From: Planctomycetaceae bacterium
GTDB taxonomy: Bacteria > Planctomycetota > Planctomycetia > Pirellulales > Pirellulaceae
Length of the DNA stretch: 7,168 nucleotides
Direction: 5' to 3'
NCBI GenBank assembly: GCA_018658605.1
Contig: JABHUV010000203.1
Span: forward strand, 1 to 7,168
Part shown: piece after piece, positions 1 through 6,723 of the stretch
Position numbering within the stretch: position 1 is the stretch's first letter
How the letters are laid out: every line of letters begins with the position of its first letter
Position numbers and translations under genes: made by a program
The notes under the pieces: generated by a model
Seen by the model: only the letters and a program-made list of their open reading frames with translations
What the model was told of the DNA's origin: nothing
The model's database searches: none

Positions 1-442
1 CACAATGACAAATGGTCTTCAATTCGGTTAGGTCATCAGCCCAAGCGAGTAGTTGTTCGCTACCTGGGAAGAGTTCTCCGCGAAAATCCGTCCGTAAGCC
101 ATAACAAAGAACGGGAATATTGAGTTCGTCGGTAACGTCCGTAAGTTGTACGACTTGCGCTTTTTCGAGAAACTGGGCTTCATCAATCAGCAGACAATGA
201 ATATTAGCTGTAGCTGCTATGTCGCGGACGAGGTGAAACAGATTATCGGTGTTGTTGAAAATAGTTGCTGGTGTTGTAAGGCCGATTCTAGAAGATACAT
301 GTCCATCACCACTGCGCGTGTCGATGGCAGGTGTTAGCACCAAGGTTTCCATGCCTCGTTCTTGGTAGTTATAGCTAGCTTGTAACAGACTTGTTGACTT
401 ACCAGCATTCATCGTTGAATAATAAAAGTACAATTTTGCCAT
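1..442 (-). CDS. tdk: Thymidine kinase, N-terminal 147 residues (cut by window edge)
   Basis: Type II thymidine kinase, a cytosolic salvage enzyme that phosphorylates thymidine to dTMP with ATP. The reading frame opens at an ATG (440-442) and stays open to the left edge, so the C-terminal portion lies outside the window. The start gives [17 protein letters not shown], nearly identical to the E. coli Tdk N-terminus as I remember it. Visible motifs are the P-loop NAGKST (residues 12-17), the Walker B-like LLIDEAQF with the presumed catalytic Glu88, the [13 protein letters not shown] segment (113-125) that belongs to the thymidine-binding lasso side, and the first zinc-ligand pair Cys145-x-Cys147 just before the edge. 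The E. coli protein is about 205 residues, so roughly 60 residues are missing. No clear Shine-Dalgarno precedes the ATG; the start is chosen by homology. It lies 54 bp downstream of the MFS gene on the same strand. Family assignment is very secure. Confidence 0.96.
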   Translation of the reverse strand, partial: MAKLYFYYSTMNAGKSTSLLQASYNYQERGMETLVLTPAIDTRSGDGHVSSRIGLTTPATIFNNTDNLFHLVRDIAATANIHCLLIDEAQFLEKAQVVQLTDVTDELNIPVLCYGLRTDFRGELFPGSEQLLAWADDLTELKTICHC

Positions 443-496
443 GCGCAATATTGTACACGATGCTTTTGCCGGAGGCGTCCCCCGTTCCCCCTGCTG

Positions 497-1726
497 CTAC
501 CGCACTCCGTGTTGGTAAAAGAATATCCCAGAGACGAGTGTTACTGTGGCGGCGATGCTCAGAAACATCGCGTTGTAGCCTGCCACGACAACAATCCACG
601 CGATGATTGGCATTCCCACGACCGCGGAGCTGTCAAACGCCATCATTGCTAGAGCTGTTCCCGTACCACGGTGCTTAGTTGGAAATGATTCGAGTGTTAG
701 TGAAGTCATGCAGTGATACGTTAGACCGTGTCCTGTGCCGCAGCAAAAAGCAGGGATGATCAGAGCCCATAACCGGTCAGGTGCGATAAAACAAAAACCG
801 ATGTAACCCACAACCATTGCAACAATACCCACTAGCAAAACCTTGCGACGGCCGATGCGGTCTGGTGCGCTTTTGACCAGCAAGCGGATCGTAATGCCCC
901 AGCCCGCATAAATTACGTAGAAAATAGTAATAAATCCGACTGTGCCAAAAACAGGAGCCGTTAGCGATTCATCTAAAATAAACTTCTTTAATAAGTGCAA
1001 CGGAACGGTCATACACAAACCAAAAGCAGCGTTGACGTAGACGATACTGCCAGGCCAATATTTTTTAACAGTGGTTAAAAATCTCCGTAGACTTAATATA
1101 CCTTTTGCTCGATTGCCACTGGTCACTGGCATGAAAATCAGGATTACCATCGAGGTTAAGATGGATCCAGAACCTGTCCAAAAGAATAGCTGGAAATCCT
1201 CAGCAGTTGGTTGAGTTCCTAAAATACTATCTCCCAATAGTGGGCCAAGCACAAATCCAAAGAAACCACTGACGCCTAAAATCCCGATTGCTTCGGTGCG
1301 CCGATCTACGGGCGTCGTTACCGTGATATAGGTAATGGAACTAGTAAAGACGCAGGCGACTCCCAAGCAGATGATTCCGCGGGAAATATAAAGTAACGCG
1401 TTTACATCGGTGATGAAGAGGTTGGAGAGGAAGCCTACGAGGAAAAAAACATAACCGGTCATCCACATGTTTTTTGAGCCGAATCGATTGACCATTTGGC
1501 CGAGCCAAGGTCGCGCTAAAAAGCTAATGATGAGGCCGCTCGAAGTGATGTAGCCAAGGTCGATTAACGCGCGCTCACGGTCACCCGCGTGTAAATATTC
1601 AATCCATTGTGCGTAATGCACAAGCAGTGTGTTGGCCGGGACAAACAACAGATTGCAAACAAATGCTAAGGCAAATGAACGATCATACAGTTTGCCAGGT
1701 GTGGGCGAGATCTTAGTTGTGGACAT
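497..1726 (-). CDS. MFS transporter, substrate unknown
   Basis: Inner-membrane major facilitator superfamily permease, 409 residues from the chosen ATG, the usual length for a 12-helix member. Hydrophobic segments fill most of the chain. The loop between helices 2 and 3 carries a motif A-like stretch, RPWLGQMVNRFGSKN (residues 72-86), and the matching loop of the second half carries DRIGRRKVLL (289-298); this two-fold repeat is typical of the family. The short cytoplasmic N-terminus MSTTKISPTPGKLYDRSF leads directly into helix 1. An in-frame TTG 39 bases upstream (1763-1765) would add 13 Cys-rich residues that do not look like a real N-terminus, so the ATG is preferred, although neither has a good ribosome binding site. 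The gene ends with TAG. It follows phoR by 107 bp, so it may be a separate unit. Nothing in the sequence fixes the substrate or direction of transport; sugar or drug efflux-type carriers are equally possible. Confidence 0.88.
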   Translation of the reverse strand: MSTTKISPTPGKLYDRSFALAFVCNLLFVPANTLLVHYAQWIEYLHAGDRERALIDLGYITSSGLIISFLARPWLGQMVNRFGSKNMWMTGYVFFLVGFLSNLFITDVNALLYISRGIICLGVACVFTSSITYITVTTPVDRRTEAIGILGVSGFFGFVLGPLLGDSILGTQPTAEDFQLFFWTGSGSILTSMVILIFMPVTSGNRAKGILSLRRFLTTVKKYWPGSIVYVNAAFGLCMTVPLHLLKKFILDESLTAPVFGTVGFITIFYVIYAGWGITIRLLVKSAPDRIGRRKVLLVGIVAMVVGYIGFCFIAPDRLWALIIPAFCCGTGHGLTYHCMTSLTLESFPTKHRGTGTALAMMAFDSSAVVGMPIIAWIVVVAGYNAMFLSIAATVTLVSGIFFYQHGVR

Positions 1727-1833
1727 GATGCAGAGCGGTAGGCAATGACAGGTAGGACAACACAATCGCTTAGTCTAACATTAAATGCAAACCTGAAACA
1801 TTACGCGATGTTTTTTAGTGACAAATCTGACTC

Positions 1834-2736
1834 TCATACATCATCAGTATCGATGAGCGGAAATGTGATTTGAAACGTGGTGCCTTGATCCGCTGCACTG
1901 ATTACCTCGACTTCGGCACCGAAAGCGTTAACGAGGTGTTTGACAATAGCAAGACCCAATCCCGTGCCACCTAATTGACGAGAACGAGCTTTGTCGACGC
2001 GATAAAATCGCTCAAAAACTCGATCCTGATGATCAATGGGAATACCAATACCGGTATCAGTTACCTGCAGATGTACGGCCTGTGGTTCTGCTTGAATATT
2101 GACTGTCACGGTGCCATCTTCGGGCGTATATTTCAATGCGTTGTCGACGAGGTTGTCTAAGATTTGTGTTAAGCCATCTGCTTCGGCAAAGATCCAAACA
2201 GAGTCGCTTTGATTGGAAACCAAGGTGATATTTTTCTTGGCTGCGTGCGATTGGTGATCATTAAGGCAACGCTGGGTAATTTCGGTCAGATCTACAGATG
2301 CAAAATCAGTTACGTTTTCCCCCGATTCCAATCTTGCGATACTCAATAAATCCTGAATCAACAGATTAAGGCGGTCTGACTGTTCGACAATACGTGTTAG
2401 GAACAGCATATTGTTATCGGCATCATGAATCGCTCCGTCAATCAACGTTTCTGCAAATGCTTGAATGGATGCTAAAGGTGTTTTCAATTCATGCGAAACA
2501 TTTGCCACAAAGTCGCGGCGCATGTTCTCTAATCGATGAATTTCCGTGATGTCATGAAATACGATAATCACACCAGGATTTTTCGAACTAGAGGAGTGGC
2601 TTGAACTGGGAATTGCCGAAGCACTCAAAGAGAGATGTTGTTCATGGGGTGTTAGTAGTTCAATCTTGCCATGAAACGGTTCATCACTTTTACGTGCTTT
2701 GTGTACGGTTGTTTCAATCATTTGGTTCCGCAACAC
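1834..2736 (-). CDS. phoR: PhoR histidine kinase, C-terminal part (catalytic half, after in-frame stop)
   Basis: Second half of a sensor kinase interrupted by a TAA; it continues in the same reading frame as the upstream half. It holds the end of the PAS domain (to about residue 65, closing with GVIIVFHDITEIHRLE), which contains a serine-rich tract SSSHSSSS (44-51). The dimerisation and phosphoacceptor helix follows, NVSHELKTPLAS with phospho-His82. The HATPase_c domain then shows the N box (ILDNLVDNALKY, 192-203), G1 DTGIGIP (227-233), the F box FERFYRVD (241-248) and G2 GGTGLGLAIV (256-265). Every catalytic motif is intact, so a translated product could autophosphorylate and act on PhoB. 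As an independent protein it could begin at GTG 2734-2736 or ATG 2719-2721; the latter has a weak GCGGAA just upstream. Neither start makes biological sense on its own, because the conserved GRPIWE just before the GTG belongs to the PAS fold. It ends with TGA. Whether this half is expressed is unknown. Confidence 0.85.
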   Translation of the reverse strand: MLRNQMIETTVHKARKSDEPFHGKIELLTPHEQHLSLSASAIPSSSHSSSSKNPGVIIVFHDITEIHRLENMRRDFVANVSHELKTPLASIQAFAETLIDGAIHDADNNMLFLTRIVEQSDRLNLLIQDLLSIARLESGENVTDFASVDLTEITQRCLNDHQSHAAKKNITLVSNQSDSVWIFAEADGLTQILDNLVDNALKYTPEDGTVTVNIQAEPQAVHLQVTDTGIGIPIDHQDRVFERFYRVDKARSRQLGGTGLGLAIVKHLVNAFGAEVEVISAADQGTTFQITFPLIDTDDV

Positions 2737-2754
2737 TTCCCAAATTGGTCGACC

Positions 2755-2757
2755 TTA
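2755..2757 (-). other. In-frame TAA interrupting phoR
   Basis: The TAA is codon 291 counted from the phoR ATG. The frame before it and the frame after it are identical (3627 and 2736 are both divisible by 3), so this is a nonsense codon and not a frameshift. Reading through gives NRD-stop-GRPIWEVLRNQ, and GRPIWEV is a PAS segment I recognise from uninterrupted PhoR-like kinases. The joined reading frame would be 597 codons including the stop codon, a normal length for a sensor kinase with a periplasmic domain, HAMP and PAS. A single base change from a sense codon such as TCA, TTA, CAA, AAA or GAA would create it. TAA also terminates pstA, both pstB genes, phoU and phoB here, so general reassignment is excluded. 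Confidence 0.93.
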
Positions 2758-3627
2758 GTCCCGATTTACATCCAAAGAAAACATGCGGCATACGGCTTCG
2801 TTGGCAAAACGGATACAGTCAGATCCATCGACCGCAATAACTCCTTCCTTCATGCCTTCGAGTACGACAAGCAACTCGTTATGATTTCGTTCGAGTTGAC
2901 GCATGCGTTTGCTGAGTGTTTTACTGAGGTTGTTTAGCGTTTGTCCAAGTTCGTCAAATTCGTTGCCTTTGGATAGGTTGCGCGGCTTTTTGATTTGGCC
3001 AGACGTCAATTCGCGAGCTTCTTCGATAAGTTGTACGACGGGTTGAGTCATTTTTGAAATTCCAATTCCCGCGATAGTGAGACCACCGACAATGATGATG
3101 AACACGAGTGTTGCTATTTTCAGTTGTATATTGGCGATCTGATCAGAAACTTGCTGTGTGTTAACAGCCACACGGAGACAACCGATCGCCGTGTCTTGAT
3201 GCTCGATCCGGTAGGCAACGTACAACATTTCAATTTCCAATGAGTCACTAAAACGTGTGCTGCTGCCGTCACCAGTCTTCAAGGCCGCAATTAACTCGGG
3301 TCGGTCACGATGATTGTTGAGTTGCAGTGGATCTTTGTGCGAGTCCGCAAATACTTGCCCCTGTTTTCCAACCAGCGTGATACGAGTGTTTATTTGTGGT
3401 GCAATGGTTGCAATGACACTCTGGAAATCGTCAATATTCTGGTACGCGAGAGCTTCGGTGGCCGGACTCTGCAACGATATTGCTGTGTTACGCAAACGCA
3501 ATTCAAGTTGGTTAATTATCTGTTCATGTTGCCAGCGAATGGTAGTGGCACCAACGATAACGCTGCCGAGAACAATCAGCAGCGAAAAATAAATGAATGG
3601 CTTCCAGAATAATCGTGTTGACCACAT
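2755..3627 (-). CDS. phoR: PhoR histidine kinase, N-terminal part (sensor, HAMP, partial PAS; truncated by TAA)
   Basis: Membrane sensor half of the phosphate-regulon kinase, 290 residues before a premature TAA. Transmembrane helix 1 spans about residues 9-29. An extracytoplasmic sensor region (about 31-165) includes VFADSHKDP and NHRDRPE, wording seen in PhoR-type sensors with a large periplasmic domain. Transmembrane helix 2 covers about 170-191, followed by a HAMP linker starting at the conserved Pro of KMTQPVVQL (192-243) and then the start of a PAS domain (LLVVLEGMKEGVIAVDG). The product stops at FSLDVNRD, in the middle of the PAS core, so alone it has no phosphoacceptor His and no ATPase domain. 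The ATG start (3625-3627) gives a natural short cytoplasmic tail before helix 1, although no clear Shine-Dalgarno precedes it. It lies 74 bp downstream of phoB, the usual partner arrangement. As given, this half cannot signal; it would be functional only if joined to or cooperating with the downstream half. Confidence 0.85.
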   Translation of the reverse strand: MWSTRLFWKPFIYFSLLIVLGSVIVGATTIRWQHEQIINQLELRLRNTAISLQSPATEALAYQNIDDFQSVIATIAPQINTRITLVGKQGQVFADSHKDPLQLNNHRDRPELIAALKTGDGSSTRFSDSLEIEMLYVAYRIEHQDTAIGCLRVAVNTQQVSDQIANIQLKIATLVFIIIVGGLTIAGIGISKMTQPVVQLIEEARELTSGQIKKPRNLSKGNEFDELGQTLNNLSKTLSKRMRQLERNHNELLVVLEGMKEGVIAVDGSDCIRFANEAVCRMFSLDVNRD

Positions 3628-3701
3628 AAGGTTGATTTCAAGTTAATAATAGACAGGGAACAAATTGAAAAGTGTTTCTGCGCATCTGCCGTTAAATTGT
3701 G

Positions 3702-4391
3702 TTATTCGTTTTTATAGCGATATCCGATTCCATGGACTGTCTCGATAAAATCGCCACAGTCGCCTAGCTTTTTACGGAGAGCTCGAATATGTACGTCGAT
3801 GGTTCGTTCCAGCACGATGGTGTCATCACCCATAATGGCATTCATCAGCTCCGCTCTGTTAAATACTCGCCCAGGGTGTTTCATTAAGTGCCACAGTAAA
3901 TCAAATTCGGTTGGTGTAAATGCAATATCTTCACCGTCAATGGTCGCTTTGAATTGAATACGATCTAAGACAATTCCGTCGGCGGATAGTCGGCCGGAGT
4001 CATCGTCCATAGACCCTTCTGTGCGTCTCAGTAAGGACTTGATACGCTCCAACAGGATACGCATTTTGAATGGTTTGGTGACATAATCATCGGCTCCCAT
4101 TTGAAACCCAACGAGTTGATCGATTTCTTCGCCTCGAGCGGTCATCATTAATACCGGGAGGTGTTTGATGAGTGGATCACTGCGAATATGTCGGCAGACT
4201 TCGAACCCATCCATGCCCGGTAACATGATGTCAAGTAATACAATGTCTGGGATATGTTTGCGTACTCCTTCGAGACCCTCGGTGCCCTCGTCAAAAACAA
4301 GAACATGGTATCCACGCGACTCAAGATTATATGTCAGAATCTCTTGTAACGAAGGCTCATCTTCGATTATGAGAACGGTTTGAGTTGTCAT
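3702..4391 (-). CDS. phoB: Phosphate-regulon response regulator PhoB (OmpR/PhoB family)
   Basis: Cytoplasmic DNA-binding response regulator, 229 residues, full family length. The receiver domain (about 4-120) has the acidic pair Glu10-Asp11, phosphoacceptor Asp54 in VLLDIMLPGMDG, Thr84 in MMTARG and Lys106 in YVTKPF, so it should be phosphorylatable. A short linker rich in Asp (SMDDDSG) leads to a winged-helix domain (about 138-227) with AFTPTEFDLLWHLM, the recognition-helix stretch RTIDVHIRALRKKLG and the wing VHGIGYRY. Its position between phoU and a PhoR-type kinase identifies it as the phosphate regulator rather than another OmpR-family member. The ATG start is supported by a strong ribosome binding site. 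It ends with TAA. With its cognate kinase interrupted, phosphorylation in this strain may depend on read-through, on a split kinase, or on cross-talk. Confidence 0.95.
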   Translation of the reverse strand: MTTQTVLIIEDEPSLQEILTYNLESRGYHVLVFDEGTEGLEGVRKHIPDIVLLDIMLPGMDGFEVCRHIRSDPLIKHLPVLMMTARGEEIDQLVGFQMGADDYVTKPFKMRILLERIKSLLRRTEGSMDDDSGRLSADGIVLDRIQFKATIDGEDIAFTPTEFDLLWHLMKHPGRVFNRAELMNAIMGDDTIVLERTIDVHIRALRKKLGDCGDFIETVHGIGYRYKNE

Positions 4392-4399
4392 ATGGAATG

Positions 4400-4407
4400 A
4401 CCTCTTG
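4400..4407 (-). promoter_or_regulatory. Ribosome binding site of phoB
   Basis: On the minus strand this reads CAAGAGGT, eight bases before the phoB ATG. It is the clearest Shine-Dalgarno sequence in the window and fixes the phoB start. It suggests phoB is translated independently rather than by coupling to phoU, which ends 39 bp upstream. Confidence 0.7.
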
Positions 4408-4430
4408 TAGAAGACGTCGTCTGTTTAATG

Positions 4431-5096
4431 TTATTGAAACGGCTTAATGTGGTCGCCGCCCACCAATGAAAATACCTCATCGCAGATATTGCAGCTCTGG
4501 TCGCCTACGCGTTCTAGCGACCGTGCGATGAGGATTTGAGCAAGTGGCCCTGCTAAATCAGGTTCTCCTTTTAGGGCTTCGAGAGCAACTTCTTCGCTGA
4601 GTACTTCACGCATAATTTGATCGTTGAGTGAATCAACATATTCATCTCGATTGCGATATTTATCGGCTTGTTTGGAATCTTTATTGATGTACGATCCGAT
4701 TGCCCCGTTGACCATCTCACGCACGGCATGGCCCATTTGAATAATTCGTGGTTCGGGATTCATTGTCGAACGAGCCATCATTAATTGTAATAGCTCCACA
4801 ATATTTACCGCTTGGTCGCCTATTCGTTCGAGATTCGAAGTCACGTGTGAAACGGTCAATACATACCGCAAATCAGTCGCCACGGGTGTATAGACGGTGA
4901 GGATGCGGACCACTTCGCTGTCAATGGTGACTTGTAGATTGTCCATCACATCTTCTGATTTCAAAATGACATCGGATACATCTAAGGAGATGTCTTCGAG
5001 CCCTCTTACGACAGTGGCTATCATAGATTCAGCCAACTCGCCCATTTCTACGAGACGATGTTGTAGTTCGATGAGTTCTTGATCAAAACGTTTCAT
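4431..5096 (-). CDS. phoU: Phosphate signalling protein PhoU
   Basis: Cytoplasmic, all-helical adaptor, 221 residues, that in characterised systems links the Pst transporter to PhoR and restrains phosphate uptake and Pho signalling. It shows the family's two tandem three-helix bundles. The first (about 5-105) carries the metal-binding signature LERIGDQAVNI with Glu90 and Asp94. The second (about 115-212) carries LERVGDQSCNI with Glu195 and Asp199. The N-terminus MKRFDQELIELQHRLVEMG is typical. Its ATG overlaps the stop codon of the upstream pstB by one base (TAATG at 5094-5098), so translation is probably coupled to the transporter genes. It ends with TAA. Nothing appears truncated; the C-terminus beyond the second bundle is short (GGDHIKPFQ). 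Confidence 0.95.
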   Translation of the reverse strand: MKRFDQELIELQHRLVEMGELAESMIATVVRGLEDISLDVSDVILKSEDVMDNLQVTIDSEVVRILTVYTPVATDLRYVLTVSHVTSNLERIGDQAVNIVELLQLMMARSTMNPEPRIIQMGHAVREMVNGAIGSYINKDSKQADKYRNRDEYVDSLNDQIMREVLSEEVALEALKGEPDLAGPLAQILIARSLERVGDQSCNICDEVFSLVGGDHIKPFQ

Positions 5097-5959
5097 TATC
5101 CGTACCGCCCTTGAATATACATTTCAGTTTTATCTTCGCGAGGGTTCAAAAACATATCCGCAGTGGAACTATGTTCAATTATTTCACCCATTAGCATAAA
5201 GATGCATTCGTCGGTTGTCCGCCGCGCTTGCGCCATGTTGTGGGTAACAATGACGACGGTGTAGTCATCTCGGAGAGACTCAATCAAGCCTTCGACTTGC
5301 TCGATACCCTCAGCATCCAGTGCACTACATGGTTCATCCATTAGGATAACGTCAGGTTTGAGTGGAATCAGCCGTGCAATGCATAGTTTTTGTTGTTGTT
5401 CGAGGGTTAAAGTTGTAGCTCGCGTCTTGAGTTTATCTTTTACGGTATCCCATAGTGCGACTTGTTCAAGTGCTTGCTGGACCACATCATTACGCTCGTT
5501 ACGAGTCAGTTGTTTGTGTGTTTTGTGAAGATTTGCGCCAAACAGAACGTTGTCATATATGGATATTGGCAATGGATTAGGTCGTTGAAAGACCATGCCG
5601 ATTCGTCGTCGTAACTGACGCGCTGTAACATCATCGTCATAGATGTTTTTGTCCAGAATTTCGATATCTCCCGTTGTCTTGACGTTCTCATATCGTTCAT
5701 TGATGCGGTTGAAGCATCTGAGCAGTGTTGTTTTTCCGCACCCAGAAGGGCCAATCAAACCAGTAATAATTCCCTTGCGGATGTCGATGTTAACGTCCTG
5801 TAAGGCTTGAAAGTCACCATACCAAAGATTCAAATCACGAACGCGGATGCTGAGTTTGTCATGGGTTTCGGGCGTATTTGGTGGATTCCAGTTTTGCCTT
5901 GCCGGTTCCGCTGTGGCGTTTACAGTGGCAGGGTTGGGATCTATTGCAGACGTAGACAT
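5096..5959 (-). CDS. pstB: Phosphate ABC transporter ATPase PstB, second copy, degenerate signature motif
   Basis: Cytoplasmic ATP-binding subunit of the Pst phosphate importer, 287 residues. A canonical nucleotide-binding core is visible: A-loop Tyr47, Walker A GPSGCGKT (70-77), Q-loop Gln125 in MVFQRPNPLP, Walker B VILMDEP (204-210) with catalytic Glu209, D-loop SALD (212-215) and switch His240 in VTHNMAQA. The ABC signature, normally LSGGQ, reads LTLEQ (184-188), so the residues that contact the partner's ATP gamma-phosphate are lost, although the following QQKLCIARL is kept. About 37 extra N-terminal residues, rich in Ala, Pro, Thr and Asn, precede the ATPase fold and look disordered. The start overlaps the previous stop (TAATG, 5957-5961), with CCGGAG about ten bases upstream. 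I infer that it works as a heterodimer with the adjacent PstB. Phosphate specificity rests on PstB wording and on pstA and phoU as neighbours. Confidence 0.93.
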   Translation of the reverse strand: MSTSAIDPNPATVNATAEPARQNWNPPNTPETHDKLSIRVRDLNLWYGDFQALQDVNIDIRKGIITGLIGPSGCGKTTLLRCFNRINERYENVKTTGDIEILDKNIYDDDVTARQLRRRIGMVFQRPNPLPISIYDNVLFGANLHKTHKQLTRNERNDVVQQALEQVALWDTVKDKLKTRATTLTLEQQQKLCIARLIPLKPDVILMDEPCSALDAEGIEQVEGLIESLRDDYTVVIVTHNMAQARRTTDECIFMLMGEIIEHSSTADMFLNPREDKTEMYIQGRYG

Positions 5960-6720
5960 TATCCAAAATCTCCGGTTACATAGTCGTGAGTTAATTGATG
6001 TTTAGGATTACTGAATATTTGTTCAGTGGGTCCAACTTCGATCATTTCTGATTTATTGAAAAACGCGGTGTGATCGGCAAGGCGACGTGCTTGTTGGACT
6101 AGATTGGTGACGAGAATAATGGTCATCTCTTTCTTGAGTTCGACTAAAACATCTTCAATTTTCATTGTGGTGACTGGGTCGATAGCAATGGAAAACTCAT
6201 CGAGACAGAGGATCTCCGGTTTATGTGACAACGCACGAGCAATCGTGAGTCGTTGTTGTTGGCCACCGGAAAGTTTTGTGCCTAATAGGTTGAGGCGATC
6301 TTTAACTTCGTCCCACAACATAGATTGTTTTAGACAGTGCTCGACCAGTTCATCAAGTTCTTGGCGGTCATGAATACCCGCTCGCCGTGGAGCGTAGGCA
6401 ACGTTTTCGTAAACAGACATCGGTAAGCCAACGGGCAATGGAAAAACCATACCGATCCGGCGACGTAAGGAGTACACATTTTTAATACGAGAAATATCGG
6501 TACCATGGACCAAGATCGTGCCCACCGTTTTGGAAGTCGGTTCAAATTCCAGGGTGCGGTTGATTGATTTTAGGAACGTCGTTTTTCCAGCGTTGGCTGG
6601 ACCAATAATGCCAAAGATCGTTTGCTCTGGAATAGTGAGAGAAATATCACGCAGGGCAATTTCCTTGCCGTAAGAAATAGTGACGTCTTGAAATTCAATA
6701 TGTGGAGCTTGTGCAGTCAT
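5959..6720 (-). CDS. pstB: Phosphate ABC transporter ATPase PstB, first copy, altered Q-loop and H-switch
   Basis: Cytoplasmic ATP-binding subunit of the Pst phosphate importer, 253 residues, the normal PstB length. Walker A is GPANAGKT (40-47), the signature is a canonical LSGGQQQRLTIARAL (150-164), and Walker B is ILCLDEF with Glu175 present. Three normally invariant places differ. The Q-loop Gln is Pro94 (MVFPLPVG in place of MVFQRPNP), the switch His is Asn206 (VTNLVQQA in place of VTHNMQQA), and the D-loop reads SIAID instead of TSALD. PMSVYENVAYAPR (100-112) and the ending HDYVTGDFG are typical PstB segments. The start lies 3 bp after the pstA stop, with AAGGA about 14 bases upstream. 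Its defects are complementary to those of the following PstB, so I infer an obligate asymmetric heterodimer in which this subunit supplies the intact signature. A decayed duplicate is possible but less likely, because the rest of the fold is well kept. Confidence 0.93.
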   Translation of the reverse strand: MTAQAPHIEFQDVTISYGKEIALRDISLTIPEQTIFGIIGPANAGKTTFLKSINRTLEFEPTSKTVGTILVHGTDISRIKNVYSLRRRIGMVFPLPVGLPMSVYENVAYAPRRAGIHDRQELDELVEHCLKQSMLWDEVKDRLNLLGTKLSGGQQQRLTIARALSHKPEILCLDEFSIAIDPVTTMKIEDVLVELKKEMTIILVTNLVQQARRLADHTAFFNKSEMIEVGPTEQIFSNPKHQLTHDYVTGDFG

Positions 6721-6723
6721 CGG

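Noticed and set aside
1745..1751. CTGTCAT on the minus strand upstream of the MFS gene, like half an enterobacterial Pho box
   Set aside because: No second 7-base repeat occurs at the expected 11-base spacing, and the enterobacterial consensus may not apply to this organism.
1796..1816. Possible terminator hairpin between phoR and the MFS gene
   Set aside because: The stem AAACAT/ATGTTT is six pairs and almost all A-T, and the long T-run follows it only on the plus strand, where there is no gene to terminate.
2737..2757. Frameshift as the cause of the phoR split
   Set aside because: Both halves read in the same frame (the 3627 and 2736 starts differ by a multiple of three) and the bases between them translate sensibly as GRPIWE after the TAA.
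2755..2757. A genetic code in which TAA is sense
   Set aside because: TAA ends pstA, both pstB genes, phoU and phoB in this window, at positions matching the normal family C-termini.
2601..3612. Plus-strand open frames opposite phoR
   Set aside because: They have no recognisable domains, overlap one another, and lie antisense to well-conserved kinase coding sequence.
3628..3701. Promoter for phoR in the phoB-phoR gap (TATTAT near the gene)
   Set aside because: No acceptable -35 element lies at the right distance; the AT-rich bases alone are not evidence.
4412..4422. Small inverted repeat AGACG-T-CGTCT between phoU and phoB
   Set aside because: Five-base arms are too short to separate from chance, and there is no run of T after it; it could be an operator but nothing else supports this.
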